From an uncultured Nitrospinaceae bacterium (GTDB taxonomy: Bacteria > Nitrospinota > Nitrospinia > Nitrospinales > VA-1): 6,236 bases of DNA. Position 1 is the first letter of the stretch. Each line of letters starts with the position of its first letter. This document shows, one piece after another, positions 6,110 to 6,236 of this stretch. The notes under the pieces were generated by a model that was not told the origin of the DNA, made no database searches, and saw nothing but the letters and a program-made list of their open reading frames with translations. The translations under genes were made by a program, and so were the position numbers. The DNA lies in NCBI GenBank assembly GCA_938073925.1, contig CALJGH010000240.1, positions 1-6,236 on the forward strand, in the 5' to 3' direction.

Positions 6110-6236
6110 TCAGGAGTCCAACTCCGGTTTATTTGCAGATAATCTACTTTCGTAAAGTAAGAATAACAAGGCGGGAAAAATGAACCATTGAAAACGCTCC
6201 TGCCATATTTTTCTACGCTCGGATTTAAATTCTTTC
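6110..6236 (-). CDS. batB: C-terminal end of a BatA/BatB-type VWA membrane protein (5' part outside window)
   Basis: A frame enters from the right edge and ends at TGA 6112-6110, giving 41 residues: KEFKSERRKIWQERFQ, then a hydrophobic helix WFIFPALLFLLYE and a short polar tail SRLSANKPELDS. BatA and BatB proteins end in this way: after the VWA domain comes a charged 'Y.ERFQ' or 'YEEQFQ' motif, then the last membrane helix, then a short basic tail. Position directly upstream of batC-batD-batE on the same strand supports BatB rather than BatA, although the VWA domain itself (MIDAS motif) lies outside the window. It is too short to be found by a length-filtered gene finder. Confidence 0.72.
   Translation of the reverse strand, partial: KEFKSERRKIWQERFQWFIFPALLFLLYESRLSANKPELDS

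Noticed and set aside
1..6236. CRISPR arrays, tRNA or rRNA genes, intact transposases
   Set aside because: No regularly spaced repeats, cloverleaf-like sequences, rRNA motifs or DDE/recombinase motifs were seen on either strand.

Overview
The window looks like part of the chromosome of a moderately AT-rich, didermic (Gram-negative-type) bacterium. The evidence is an envelope gene set: a signal-peptide-bearing POTRA protein, the Bat (Bacteroides aerotolerance) membrane/periplasmic proteins, and a YbhL-type Bax inhibitor-1 membrane protein. The species cannot be fixed from this sequence. Bat operons occur in Bacteroidetes, spirochaetes, several proteobacterial lineages and related phyla, and I do not assign one.

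Layout. The left edge (1-228, + strand) is the C-terminal end of an alpha/beta hydrolase. Everything else recognisable is on the - strand, so the hydrolase converges on it. Read in the direction of transcription (right to left), the - strand holds: the last 41 codons of a BatA/BatB-type VWA membrane protein (6236-6110, visible only as a short open frame at the edge); a 162-bp gap with a promoter and a dyad; ybhL (5947-5246); a 71-bp gap with a cUUCGg hairpin; batC (5174-4407); batD (4402-2627); batE (2630-1887, GTGA overlap with batD). Then comes about 330 bp of unexplained, more GC-rich sequence (1558-1886), a decayed C-terminal fragment of a molybdopterin (FdhF/YdeP-type) oxidoreductase interrupted by an in-frame TAA (1557-1051), and a stand-alone POTRA protein (1051-323) whose start overlaps the stop of that fragment.

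How the genes fit together. BatB, BatC, BatD and BatE are expected to form an inner-membrane/periplasmic assembly: VWA protein, TPR proteins, a large beta-rich periplasmic protein, and a TPR+SH3 protein. MoxR, DUF58 protein and BatA would be expected just beyond the right edge. The notable arrangement is a Bax inhibitor-1 gene with its own apparent promoter between batB and batC, inside what is normally a continuous bat gene run. Downstream of batE the order looks rearranged: only the last ~170 codons of a roughly 700+-residue molybdoenzyme remain, now nonsense-mutated, and its former operon partner, the POTRA gene, is intact.

The most useful observations are the BI-1/Bat linkage, the nonsense-interrupted molybdoenzyme remnant, the POTRA-only protein with a long charged tail, and the dyad over the ybhL -35 box.
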